Positions 26,135-34,795 of a DNA stretch of 64,000 nucleotides are shown here, piece by piece (the stretch's first letter is position 1; every line of letters begins with the position of its first letter). The DNA comes from Methylobacillus gramineus. Lineage in GTDB: Bacteria; Pseudomonadota; Gammaproteobacteria; Burkholderiales; Methylophilaceae. Location: NCBI RefSeq assembly GCF_020532675.1, contig NZ_JAJAVE010000002.1:168639-232638 (forward strand), read 5' to 3'. The notes under the pieces are model-generated. The model saw nothing but the letters and a program-made list of their open reading frames with translations, had not been told where the DNA came from and made no database searches. The translations under genes and the position numbers were made by a program.

Positions 26135-27625
26135 ATGGAATTTAGCATAAAAAGCGGTAATCCGGAAAAACAGCGCAAAGATTGTGTGGTGGTCGGTGTT
26201 TATGAAGCGCGTAAATTGAGCGAAGCGGCCGCTTCTCTGGACCGGGTATCTGATGGTTATCTGAGTACGATTCTTCGTGGTGGTGATATAGACGGCAAGG
26301 TGGGATCTATATTGTTGTTGCATGGCGTTCCAGGCGTGGCGGCTGAACGTGTGCTGCTGGTAGGGCTGGGGAAAGAGCGTGAGTTGAATGAGCGCAGTTA
26401 CAGGCAGGCCGTGCGTGCTTCGATCAAGGCGCTGGCCGGGCTGTCCTCAGGTGATGTGGCGACGTTCATCGCTGAAGTCGTGGTGCAAAAGCAGGATGTG
26501 AGCTGGCGTGTCAGTCAGTTGGTAGAAGTGGCGGTGGATAGTGTTTACCGCTTTGACCGTTTCAAGAGCAAGCCTGCAGATAGCAAAAAAGGCATAGCAA
26601 AATTACAGGTGCATGTATCTCAACGTGCGGATGTGGCAGCAGGTGAGGTCGGGCTGAAACAAGGACAGGCGCTGGCTTCAGGCGTGAGCTTTACCAAAGA
26701 CCTGGGTAATCTGGCGCCTAATTATTGCACCCCCACTTATCTGGCTGAACAGGCCAAGGCCCTGGGCAAGAGTCATGGCTTGCAGGTGGAAGTGCTGGAG
26801 CAGGGTGATATTGAGAAGCTGGGCATGGGCTCGTTCCTGGGAGTGGCCCAGGGCAGTGTGCAGCCGCCCAAGTTGATTGTGCTGCATCACAAAAAAGGCA
26901 AGAAAAACCAGAAGCCAGTGGTGCTGGTGGGCAAGGGCATTACCTTTGATACTGGTGGGATCTCGCTCAAGCCGGGTGCCGACATGGATGAAATGAAGTA
27001 TGACATGTGTGGCGCAGCCAGCGTGTTGGGTACTTTCAAGGCCATTGCCGAGCTCGGCCTGCCATTGAATGTGGTGGGGATTATTCCTACTTGCGAAAAC
27101 ATGCCGGACGCCAATGCCATGCGCCCGGGGGATATCTTGACCAGCATGTCCGGTCAGACCATTGAAGTATTGAATACGGACGCTGAAGGCCGCTTGATCC
27201 TGTGTGATGCTTTGACTTATGCAGAGCGCTTTGAGCCACAAGCGGTGGTGGATATTGCTACCCTGACCGGCGCTTGTGTCATCGCACTTGGGCACCATGC
27301 CAGTGGTTTGTTCAGCAACAAGGACAGTCTGGCCCAAGAACTGCTGCAAGCGGGTACTGCTGCACAAGACCGGGCATGGCACATGCCATTGTGGGATGAC
27401 TACCAGGGTCAGCTGGACAGTAATTTTGCCGATATGGGCAATATCGGTGGTCGTGCGGGTGGCAGCATTACTGCAGCCTGCTTTCTTTCACGTTTTGCCA
27501 AGAAATATGACTGGGCGCATCTGGATATTGCCGGTACCGCCTGGAAATCAGGTAAGGAAAAAGGCGCAACGGGCCGTCCTGTGCCATTGCTGACCGAATT
27601 CCTCAAGCAGCGTGTCGGGAAGTAA
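26135..27625 (+). CDS. pepA: Leucyl aminopeptidase PepA
   Basis: A cytoplasmic M17 aminopeptidase with two metal ions; in some bacteria it also helps Xer recombination and regulates carAB. The start MEFSIKSG at 26135 is preceded by AAGGAT...AGGA and gives 496 residues, the family norm. The N-terminal domain spans about 1-160. The catalytic domain holds VGKGITFDTGGISLKPG (metal-binding Lys and Asp), MKYDMCGAASVLG, and the signature NTDAEGRLILCDAL near 345. It lies 6 bp before holC, with which it is probably co-transcribed. Confidence 0.96.
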   Translation: MEFSIKSGNPEKQRKDCVVVGVYEARKLSEAAASLDRVSDGYLSTILRGGDIDGKVGSILLLHGVPGVAAERVLLVGLGKERELNERSYRQAVRASIKALAGLSSGDVATFIAEVVVQKQDVSWRVSQLVEVAVDSVYRFDRFKSKPADSKKGIAKLQVHVSQRADVAAGEVGLKQGQALASGVSFTKDLGNLAPNYCTPTYLAEQAKALGKSHGLQVEVLEQGDIEKLGMGSFLGVAQGSVQPPKLIVLHHKKGKKNQKPVVLVGKGITFDTGGISLKPGADMDEMKYDMCGAASVLGTFKAIAELGLPLNVVGIIPTCENMPDANAMRPGDILTSMSGQTIEVLNTDAEGRLILCDALTYAERFEPQAVVDIATLTGACVIALGHHASGLFSNKDSLAQELLQAGTAAQDRAWHMPLWDDYQGQLDSNFADMGNIGGRAGGSITAACFLSRFAKKYDWAHLDIAGTAWKSGKEKGATGRPVPLLTEFLKQRVGK

Positions 27626-27631
27626 GGCAGC

Positions 27632-28063
27632 ATGACCAGGGTAGAATTTTTCTTCAATGTAGAGAACAAGGCACTACAAGTCGCCGACCTTGGCAGCCGT
27701 GCTGTCGGCAAGGGTAGGCGGCTGATGGTCTATATGGGATCGCAGCAGGCAGCTGAACAGTTGGGGAATTTTCTCTGGAGCAATCCGCCTATAGGCTTTC
27801 TGCCCCATTGCCATGCAACGCATCCGCGTGCCGCTGAGACGCCGCTGATTATTGACTGGCGCAGTGAGTCTTTGCCGCATGATGACATCCTGATTAACCT
27901 GCAGAGTCAACATCCGCCATTCTTCAGCCGCTTCCGGCGGCTGATTGAGATTGTGGGGCTGGACGAAACTGACAAGGCGGAGGCGCGAGAACGCTACCGC
28001 TTTTATCGCGATCGCGGGTATGAGATCAGGACATTTGATGCCAACGGAGCTGCCTTGTCATGA
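27632..28063 (+). CDS. holC: DNA polymerase III chi subunit HolC
   Basis: Chi links the clamp loader to single-strand binding protein at the replication fork. The 143-residue product fits the family: RVEFFFNVENKALQVADL at the N-terminus, GRRLMVYMGSQQAAEQLGNFLWS in the first third, GFLPHCHATHP near 55 and the C-terminal RYRFYRDRGYEIRTFD. The pepA-holC order is usual in Proteobacteria, where valS commonly follows; here valS is missing and an unknown gene follows after 13 bp. Confidence 0.94.
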   Translation: MTRVEFFFNVENKALQVADLGSRAVGKGRRLMVYMGSQQAAEQLGNFLWSNPPIGFLPHCHATHPRAAETPLIIDWRSESLPHDDILINLQSQHPPFFSRFRRLIEIVGLDETDKAEARERYRFYRDRGYEIRTFDANGAALS

Positions 28064-28076
28064 AAGGAATCAACCC

Positions 28077-28655
28077 ATGAGTGAGCAGAGCAGAACGAGT
28101 GATGAACTGGCGCTGGTGTTAAGCCGAATTAACGCGCTGACCACGTCCGGGATTGAAGCGAGGACTGAGGCTGCATCGATTGACGCGACAGCTTTGGCGC
28201 CGGATATCCCGGTATTGACCGAGATTTATGATGGCCAGGATGCGCTGAGTCCTTTGGAGATTGAGCGTTTGTTTGCCCCGTTTTATCAGGATCAGGCCAA
28301 CCAGTCTACGCTTGAAGATACGCAAGCGCCTGTATCAGCCACCACCTTGGCAGAAGCATCGGATGAGGGCATGGCCTCGCCGATTAAATTCCTGCCAGTC
28401 GAGGACAATCAGCAGGATGGCAGCGAAGAGCTTTGGGCAGAGCCGGAAGTGTCAGCAAGCCCAGCCTTATTGTTGGCCAGGGGCGAGCTGGTAGAAACCA
28501 TCCTGACCGATATGTGGCCTCTTGTTCAGCAAGCAGTCAAGCAGGCAGTGCAGCAGGAGCTGCAACATGTCACTCTGGAGCTGGAAGCGCGACTGGAGCA
28601 AGAGTTGACGACCAGCTTGCGAGCCAGGATCCAGCAGGCGCTTGACGCGTCCTAA
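28077..28655 (+). CDS. Unknown protein with acidic middle and C-terminal coiled coil
   Basis: A 192-residue product started at MSEQSRTS (28077), with AAAGGAA upstream. No family is recognised with confidence. There is no signal peptide or membrane helix. Residues about 55-145 are acidic and low in complexity (YDGQDALSPLEIERLFAPFYQDQ, VEDNQQDGSEELWAEPE). The last 50 residues (VETILTDMWPLVQQAVKQAVQQELQ...) are a Gln/Glu/Leu-rich amphipathic helix, likely a coiled coil. It directly follows holC, so a replication or DNA-linked role is possible but only by context. It overlaps the convergent gcvH by 4 bp. Confidence 0.7.
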   Translation: MSEQSRTSDELALVLSRINALTTSGIEARTEAASIDATALAPDIPVLTEIYDGQDALSPLEIERLFAPFYQDQANQSTLEDTQAPVSATTLAEASDEGMASPIKFLPVEDNQQDGSEELWAEPEVSASPALLLARGELVETILTDMWPLVQQAVKQAVQQELQHVTLELEARLEQELTTSLRARIQQALDAS

Positions 28656-29023
28656 CCGAGCAGTGCGCGGTATTGCTCTGCGTTCAGCAGGTTGTCAGGC
28701 AGCGCGCTACTGGTAAAGGAAAAAATCCAGGCATCGTAAGGCTTGTCATTGATATCTTCAGGGGTGCTTTGCAGGGCTTCATTGATGGCAAGCACGCTGC
28801 CACTGGCCGGCGCATGCAGGTCTGAGCCGGTTTTGACCGACTCGACCAGCCCGCATGGTGTGCCTGCCGTGATAGCAGTACCAACTGCCGGCGCTTCAAC
28901 ATAGACGATGTCACCCAGCAGGTCCTGAGCATAATCGGTAATGCCAGCCAGCCAGCTACCGTCATCCTGTTGACGTATCCATAAATGCTCGGCGGTATAT
29001 TGCAGGTTCTCGGGGATTTTCAT
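28652..29023 (-). CDS. gcvH: Glycine cleavage system H protein (lipoyl carrier)
   Basis: GcvH carries the aminomethyl group on a lipoyl lysine between the P, T and L enzymes of glycine cleavage. The 123-residue product has the expected HLWI at 13-16, GITDYAQDLLGDIVYVEAP at 27-45, and the lipoylation site ESVKTGSDL with Lys64. Length and motifs are normal. The gene is alone: gcvT and gcvP are not in the window, and no glycine riboswitch is visible in the 177 bp upstream. Confidence 0.93.
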   Translation of the reverse strand: MKIPENLQYTAEHLWIRQQDDGSWLAGITDYAQDLLGDIVYVEAPAVGTAITAGTPCGLVESVKTGSDLHAPASGSVLAINEALQSTPEDINDKPYDAWIFSFTSSALPDNLLNAEQYRALLG

Positions 29024-29200
29024 GTGATGGTAGTCTCGTCGGTCTTGTTGGCGTATTTTCTCATAAACTGAGCGTATCGTTGGGCTAAAGAATATTTTGT
29101 GATGACTATTAAGAAAGTTTGTAAAGATCCGATGCTATGTTAATGACAAATCAAACTTTTTTAGATAATATTCCTGTCGACTGTTGTACGAGGTGGGGCC

Positions 29201-30223
29201 ATGATTCGTAAATTTACACTGCTATTGACCATGCTGGCGTTGTGCATGCCGCCTCTGCTTGCTTATGCGGCGGAGAAAAAACCGCAGAAAACGGCCTCGA
29301 GTAAAACCAAATCCAGTCAAAAAGTCGTCGCCAAGAAAAAACCCAAGACCACGATTGCCAAGAAAAATGAAGCGAGTGGTCGCATCATCAGCACCATTCG
29401 TTCCAACAGCAAAGTCACCAAATCCAGCCCTAATCCCAGTGTGTTCAAGGATGAAATTGGCAACCTCCAGCTTGCCTCGACCAAGGCATTGATCGTCAAT
29501 CAGAATAGTGGGGAGGTGCTCTATGCCAAGAGCACAGACCTAGCGACGCCGATTGCTTCGGTGACCAAGCTCATGACTGCCATGGTGATGCTGGACGCCA
29601 AGCTCGATATGGATGAAAAGCTGCTGATCACGCGTGATGATGTGGATACGCTCAAGGGCACCAGTTCACGCATGACCATAGGCACTGCGCTATCGCGTGC
29701 CGAGTTATTGCAGCTGGCCCTGATGGCTTCAGAAAATCGCGCTGCCTCAGCACTGGGCCGCAATTATCCTGGCGGTCTGGGCGCTTTTGTCGCAGCAATG
29801 AATGTGAAGGCTTTGCAACTGGGCATGATGCATTCGCATTTTGCTGACCCAACCGGTCTGAACAGCTCCAACGTTTCAACAGCAGAAGACTTGGTGAAGA
29901 TGGTTCGTGCTGCTTACCAGTATCCGGAAATTCGCCATGTATCGACCTCCTCCGCGTATTCCGTGCCAGTACACGGCATGCGTAATCCGCTGAATTATGT
30001 GAACAGCAATGTATTGGTGCGCAATAGCGACTGGGTGATTGGTTTGTCCAAAACTGGCTATATCAATGAAGCAGGGCGTTGCCTGGTGATGCAGGCCGAA
30101 ATTGCGGGCCAGCCGCTAATCATTGTATTGCTCGACTCTTTCAGCAAGAGTTCGCGGATAGGTGATGCACAGCGCATACGCAAGTGGATAGAGAGTAGCA
30201 ACAGCTTGCGTCATATGAGCTAA
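29201..30223 (+). CDS. pbpG: D-alanyl-D-alanine endopeptidase (PBP7/8, PbpG type)
   Basis: A periplasmic S11 serine peptidase that trims peptidoglycan cross-links. The 340-residue product has a signal peptide (to about residue 24), then a Lys/Ser-rich basic stretch of about 40 residues (KKPQKTASSKTKSSQKVV), unusual for the family and possibly a wall- or DNA-binding tail. The three active-site motifs are present: SVTK near 122, SEN in MASENRAAS near 178, and KTG in LSKTGYINEAG near 287. ATG at 29201 is behind a weak GAGGTGGGG site. Confidence 0.92.
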   Translation: MIRKFTLLLTMLALCMPPLLAYAAEKKPQKTASSKTKSSQKVVAKKKPKTTIAKKNEASGRIISTIRSNSKVTKSSPNPSVFKDEIGNLQLASTKALIVNQNSGEVLYAKSTDLATPIASVTKLMTAMVMLDAKLDMDEKLLITRDDVDTLKGTSSRMTIGTALSRAELLQLALMASENRAASALGRNYPGGLGAFVAAMNVKALQLGMMHSHFADPTGLNSSNVSTAEDLVKMVRAAYQYPEIRHVSTSSAYSVPVHGMRNPLNYVNSNVLVRNSDWVIGLSKTGYINEAGRCLVMQAEIAGQPLIIVLLDSFSKSSRIGDAQRIRKWIESSNSLRHMS

Positions 30224-30247
30224 GAGCTATTCTTCTAACAATAAAAA

Positions 30248-30268
30248 AGCGGCCCAGGCCGCTTTTTT
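30248..30268. terminator. Bidirectional terminator between pbpG and topA
   Basis: AGCGGC (30248-30253) pairs with GCCGCT (30258-30263) around CCAG, with six T after it and six A before it, so it can serve both converging genes. Confidence 0.92.
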
Positions 30269-30285
30269 ATTGAGGAACGCCCGGG

Positions 30286-32871
30286 CTATTCGCTGCTGGC
30301 TTTCTTGGCCGCGGTTTTTCTCACGGCCGGTTTCTTGGCTGGTGCTTTTTTGGCAGGCGCTGCCGTGGTGGTTTTAGTTGCGCTGGTCTTTTTAGCGGCA
30401 GGCTTCTTCGCAGGCGCTTTCTTGGCTTTTGCCGGTGCTTCCTTGGCGGCCTTGGCTGCAAGCAGTTCTAGTGCTTCCTCCATGGTAACGCTTTCAGGTT
30501 CCTGGCTCTTGGACAAGGTCGCGCGGATTTTGCCGTGCTGGACATAAGGGCCATAGCGGCCTGAATAAATGGCAATGGTGCCGTCAGCACTTGGATGGGC
30601 GCCTAGTTCGCGGATCGGTGCAGGCCCGGAGTGAGCCTGTGCCAGCAGCTCGACAGCGCGTGTCATGTCGATATCAAACACGCTATCATTCTTGGGAATA
30701 GACTTGAACTTGCCATCATGGTTGACGTAAGGGCCAAAGCGCCCAATGTTGGCCACGACTTTCTTATCTGTTTCCGGGTGCTTGCCCAGATCGCGTGGCA
30801 AGGCAATCAGCTTGCGTGCAATTTCCAGGTCTACATTCGCCAGCGGGATTTCCTTGGGAATGCTGACGCGCTTGGGTTTTTTCTTACTGTCTTCCTCAGG
30901 CAGGCCAATTTGCAGGTAAGGGCCATACGGGCCGCTCAGCAAGAGGATATCTTTGCCGCTTTCAGTGTCCTGCCCGATCACCACGGGCTCTGCGCTTGGG
31001 GCTGCTGTGCTTGATGTGTTGCGGATGTAATCGCATTCCGGGTAGCCGGAGCAGCCAATAAACATGCCGAAACGTCCCAGTCTTGAGTGCAGTGGTTTGC
31101 CGCACTTGGGACAGGCTTCTTCCAGCACTTCTACGCCCGGGCGTTCTACATCCGCTTTTTCGAGGATCTGGTTATTAAAGCCCTGCCAGAATTCATTGAG
31201 GACTGGTATCCACTCGCGTGCCCCTTCAGCGATATCATCCAGCTCGTTTTCGAGGTTGGCAGTAAAGCTGTAATCGACATAGCGGGTGAAATGCTCGGTC
31301 AGAAATTTATTCACCACACGCCCGACATCGGTAGGCGTGAAGCGTTTTTTGTCCAGCAGCACGTATTCGCGATCCTGCAAGGTCGAAATAATGCTCGCGT
31401 AAGTAGAAGGGCGCCCTATGCCGTATTCTTCCAGTGCTTTCACTAGGCTGGCTTCGGAGTAGCGTGGTGGTGGCTCGGTAAAGTGCTGGTCGCCAAAGAT
31501 TTTTTGTACGGTCAGTACTTCGCCGGTTTCCAGATGAGGAAGCTTGCTTTCCCCTTCCTCTTCTTCGTCATCAACGCCTTCCATATACACGGCGATAAAG
31601 CCGGGGAATACCATGGTTTGGCCTGTCGCGCGGAACAGGTTGGCCTCGCTGCCGATGGCAAGATCTACACTGACACCGTCAAATTTGGCTTGTGTCATCT
31701 GGCAGGCAAGAGCACGTTTCCAGATCATTTCGTAAAGCGTGAACTGTTCTGGCGTGAGGAACGCACGTACGCTGGCAGGGGTGCGTGAAATATCGGTAGG
31801 GCGGATCGCCTCATGCGCTTCCTGGGCGTTCTTGGCCTTGGTCTTGTACATGATGGGCGACTTGGGCAAGTAGTCGGCCGCAAAGTTTTTCTTGATGTAG
31901 TCACGGATTTGCATCACGGCTTCGGCCGCCATGCTGAAACTATCCGTACGCATGTAGGTGATCAAGCCAGTAGTACCACTACCGACATCAATCCCTTCAT
32001 ACAGCTGCTGCGCCACACGCATGGTGCGGCTTGTGGTGAAGCCCAGCTTGCGCACAGACTCCTGCTGCAGGGTCGATGTAGTGAAAGGCGCGGCGGGACT
32101 GCGGCTGCGCTGCTTTTTCTCTACTCTGGTGACCGTGGTCTTGCCCGCACTGGCCAGCAATAGCTTGCCGACGACTTCCTGTTGTTGCTCATGATTGGTG
32201 ATGGTGAACTGCTCTACCTTTTGGCCATCAAGCTGGATCAACCGTGCATCAAAAGCATGCTGGTGTTTGAGCGAGTCGAGGTGGATGGTCCAGTATTCCT
32301 GGCTCTTGAATGCCTCGATCTCCAGCTCGCGCTCTACAATCAGGCGCAGCGCCGGGCTTTGTACACGGCCGGCAGAGAGGCCACGGCGAATTTTTTTCCA
32401 TAGCAATGGGGACAGGTTGAAACCTACCAGGTAATCCAGCGCACGCCGGGCTTGCTGGGCATTGACCAATGGCATCGAGATATCGCGTGGTTCGTCGATG
32501 GCATGCTGCACCGCTGTCTTGGTGATTTCATGAAACACCACACGCTTCAGCAGCTTGTCCTTGATCAGTTTTTTGCTCTTGAGAATCTCGGCGATGTGCC
32601 AGGAGATGGCTTCGCCTTCGCGGTCTGGATCGGTTGCGAGATATATCGCATCTGCGTTCTTGACTGCCTTGGCAATTGCATCCACATGCTTGGAGTTACG
32701 ATCGATGATTTCATATTTCATCGCAAAGTTGTTCTCGGTATCGACAGCCCCGGTTTTTGGGATAAGGTCGCGCACGTGTCCATAAGAGGCTAGAACCTCA
32801 AAATCCTTGCCCAGATATTTCTTCAGGGTCTTGGCTTTGGATGGCGATTCAACGATCAGCAGTTTTGACAT
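30286..32871 (-). CDS. topA: DNA topoisomerase I TopA with basic C-terminal tail
   Basis: A type IA topoisomerase that relaxes negative supercoils. The start is MSKLLIVESPSKAKTL at 32871; codons upstream are not conserved. The 861-residue product has the Toprim domain (VESPSKAKT, then DPDREGEAISWH), the active-site Tyr in GLITYMRTDSF, a Cys4 zinc finger (CPKCGKPLHSRLGRFGMFIGCSGYPEC), and further Toprim-C repeats (SGPYGPYLQIG, IGRFGPYVNHDG, SGRYGPYVQHG). The last 60 residues are Ala/Lys/Pro-rich, like a histone H1 tail (KKAPAKKPAAKK), as in several Betaproteobacteria. It stands alone on the - strand. Confidence 0.96.
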   Translation of the reverse strand: MSKLLIVESPSKAKTLKKYLGKDFEVLASYGHVRDLIPKTGAVDTENNFAMKYEIIDRNSKHVDAIAKAVKNADAIYLATDPDREGEAISWHIAEILKSKKLIKDKLLKRVVFHEITKTAVQHAIDEPRDISMPLVNAQQARRALDYLVGFNLSPLLWKKIRRGLSAGRVQSPALRLIVERELEIEAFKSQEYWTIHLDSLKHQHAFDARLIQLDGQKVEQFTITNHEQQQEVVGKLLLASAGKTTVTRVEKKQRSRSPAAPFTTSTLQQESVRKLGFTTSRTMRVAQQLYEGIDVGSGTTGLITYMRTDSFSMAAEAVMQIRDYIKKNFAADYLPKSPIMYKTKAKNAQEAHEAIRPTDISRTPASVRAFLTPEQFTLYEMIWKRALACQMTQAKFDGVSVDLAIGSEANLFRATGQTMVFPGFIAVYMEGVDDEEEEGESKLPHLETGEVLTVQKIFGDQHFTEPPPRYSEASLVKALEEYGIGRPSTYASIISTLQDREYVLLDKKRFTPTDVGRVVNKFLTEHFTRYVDYSFTANLENELDDIAEGAREWIPVLNEFWQGFNNQILEKADVERPGVEVLEEACPKCGKPLHSRLGRFGMFIGCSGYPECDYIRNTSSTAAPSAEPVVIGQDTESGKDILLLSGPYGPYLQIGLPEEDSKKKPKRVSIPKEIPLANVDLEIARKLIALPRDLGKHPETDKKVVANIGRFGPYVNHDGKFKSIPKNDSVFDIDMTRAVELLAQAHSGPAPIRELGAHPSADGTIAIYSGRYGPYVQHGKIRATLSKSQEPESVTMEEALELLAAKAAKEAPAKAKKAPAKKPAAKKTSATKTTTAAPAKKAPAKKPAVRKTAAKKASSE

Positions 32872-33033
32872 GGACACACAATTGTGGGATGCGGAGCGGC
32901 AGATGATAAGAGTAAATTGCGCGCTACACAAGAAAGCACTGTAAATTTAGGTGCTTGCTGTATCGTGTTTTAGGGCAATCCTCAGGGGAAAACAGCATCC
33001 ATATTCCCCGGATTCTGGCGTTGCTATTGCCAA

Positions 33034-33975
33034 TCAGCCCAATTCAGTGGCAGGTTCTGTTGGTACAGCAATATTCCGTTTGAACTCGATGCGGGTGCCT
33101 TCGCTGGCGGCCAGGGACAGTGCAGGGTTATTCTCTTTATCTATATCGCCAAATAAAGGGTCCTCGTCTTCCACGCGGGTTTGGCTCATGTTCCTGAAGT
33201 CGTATAAATCGGTATCGGCCAGATGGGAAGGCTCTACATTGGTGATCGCGCGGAAAATATTATTGACGCGGCCAGGCTGCTCGCGCTCCCAGGCATGCAG
33301 CATGTCTTTCACTTTCTGCCGTTGTAAATTCTCCTGTGAGCCACAGAGGTCGCAAGGAATGATAGGGAACTCCATGCTACGGGCATAGCTGGCAATATCC
33401 TTTTCTGCACAGTATGCCAGCGGTCGGATCACCTTAAACTCGCCCTTGTTGGTGGCCAGCTTGGGTGGCATCGCTTTCATTTTTGCGCCAAAGAACATAT
33501 TAAGGAATAGTGTTTCCACGATGTCGTCCCTATGGTGACCCAGGGCGATCTTGTTGGCACCGAGTTCCTGGGCGGTGCGGTAGATGATGCCTCGACGCAG
33601 TCGGGAGCAGAGTGAGCAGGTGGTTTTACCTTCAGGGATCTTTTCCTTGACAATGGAGTAGGTGTCGGCTTCTACAATCCGGTATTCCACACCTAACTTT
33701 TCTAGATATGCGGGCAGAATGTGCGCGGGGAATCCTGGCTGCTTCTGATCCAGATTCATGGCAATCAGCTTGAAATTGATCGGTGCACGTTCCTGTAAGG
33801 CAAGCAGGACCATCAGCATGGTGTAGGAGTCCTTGCCGCCACTCATGCAGACGAGCACCGTATCGCCTTCTTCTATCATGTTGTAGTCGCCTATGGCTTT
33901 GCCGGTGGCGCTGATAAGGCTGTTGCGTAACTTAAGAAAACTGTTTGAGGCGTTGTCTGGGTAATGTTTAATCAT
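33034..33975 (-). CDS. ttcA: tRNA 2-thiocytidine(32) synthetase TtcA
   Basis: TtcA makes 2-thiocytidine at tRNA position 32 using ATP and an iron-sulfur cluster. The 313-residue product has the PP-loop motif CMSGGKDSY near 43-51, the Cys pair [12 protein letters not shown] near 119-122, and a third conserved Cys in [15 protein letters not shown]. The C-terminal 60 residues after [11 protein letters not shown] are variable and acidic. It begins 12 bp downstream of the pteridine reductase gene and is probably transcribed with it. Between it and topA are 162 bp, presumably the topA promoter. Confidence 0.95.
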   Translation of the reverse strand: MIKHYPDNASNSFLKLRNSLISATGKAIGDYNMIEEGDTVLVCMSGGKDSYTMLMVLLALQERAPINFKLIAMNLDQKQPGFPAHILPAYLEKLGVEYRIVEADTYSIVKEKIPEGKTTCSLCSRLRRGIIYRTAQELGANKIALGHHRDDIVETLFLNMFFGAKMKAMPPKLATNKGEFKVIRPLAYCAEKDIASYARSMEFPIIPCDLCGSQENLQRQKVKDMLHAWEREQPGRVNNIFRAITNVEPSHLADTDLYDFRNMSQTRVEDEDPLFGDIDKENNPALSLAASEGTRIEFKRNIAVPTEPATELG

Positions 33976-33987
33976 GATCGGTAATTC

Positions 33988-34740
33988 TTAAAGATTAAGT
34001 GAACGTCCACCATCAACGGCAATGACATGGCCGGTAATGAAGGGGGCATCCTGTAGCAGGAAACGTACAGCCTTGGCAACATCATCGCCTTCGCCTATGC
34101 GCTTGAGTAGGGTTTGTGAAATCACACGTTGACGATACACCTCGTCAAATTGCGGATTGTCTTCCGGCCATAGCACCGGGCCTGGGGCCACCGCATTGAC
34201 GCGTACATCGGGAGCAAGCTCGTGGGCCAGGGATTTGGTCAGTGTGACCAGGCCAGCCTTGGCGACGCTGTAGACAATGTAGCTCTTCTTCGGGCGCTCT
34301 ACGTGCATATCGGTAATGTTGATGATACTGCCGCGATTCTTTTTTAGTTCCGGGGCGGCTGCCTGGGAAAGAAATAACGGTGCCTTGAGGTTGGGGCCTA
34401 TCAGGTCTTCCCATTCGTTGGCACTGATGTTGCCAAGTTCAGTTGGGTAGTAACTGGATGCATTGTTGATCAGTGCATCCAATCGGCCGAAATGGGTTAT
34501 CGTTTCCTGCACCAGTGTTGGTAATACGCTGAGCTTCAGCAGGTCGCCCTGAATAATCGCCACTGAATTGGGCCGTTTCAGGTTGAGTTCAGACTGCAAA
34601 GCCCGTGCTTCGCCCTTGGAGCTGCGATAATGAATCATCAAATTGGCACCACTGGCATGCAGCAGGCGGCAGATGGCCGCGCCAACGCGCTTGGCACCAC
34701 CGGTAATCAATATGACCTTGTTTTCCAGAGTGGAATCCAC
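33988..34740 (-). CDS. Pteridine reductase (short-chain dehydrogenase)
   Basis: An SDR enzyme probably reducing pteridines such as dihydrofolate or dihydrobiopterin with NADPH. The start chosen is GTG at 34740, with TTTAGGA seven bases before it; the frame could extend further, but that would run into the start of the divergent methyltransferase. The 250-residue product has the NADP motif TGGAKRVGAAI (TGxxxxxG type with Arg as in PTR1), NNASSYYPT, the catalytic YSVAKAG (Y-x3-K) and VAPGPVLWPEDN. The Arg in GGAKRVG and this ending match pteridine reductase rather than 3-ketoacyl-ACP reductase. Substrate inferred. Confidence 0.85.
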   Translation of the reverse strand: MDSTLENKVILITGGAKRVGAAICRLLHASGANLMIHYRSSKGEARALQSELNLKRPNSVAIIQGDLLKLSVLPTLVQETITHFGRLDALINNASSYYPTELGNISANEWEDLIGPNLKAPLFLSQAAAPELKKNRGSIINITDMHVERPKKSYIVYSVAKAGLVTLTKSLAHELAPDVRVNAVAPGPVLWPEDNPQFDEVYRQRVISQTLLKRIGEGDDVAKAVRFLLQDAPFITGHVIAVDGGRSLNL

Positions 34741-34795
34741 GTTTGTCCTAAAGAGTCTGAAGCTTGCAGAATAACGAAGCATTATAATCCAATCC

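Noticed and set aside
29024..29200. Glycine riboswitch before gcvH
   Set aside because: No aptamer-like conserved core could be found in the upstream interval on the - strand.
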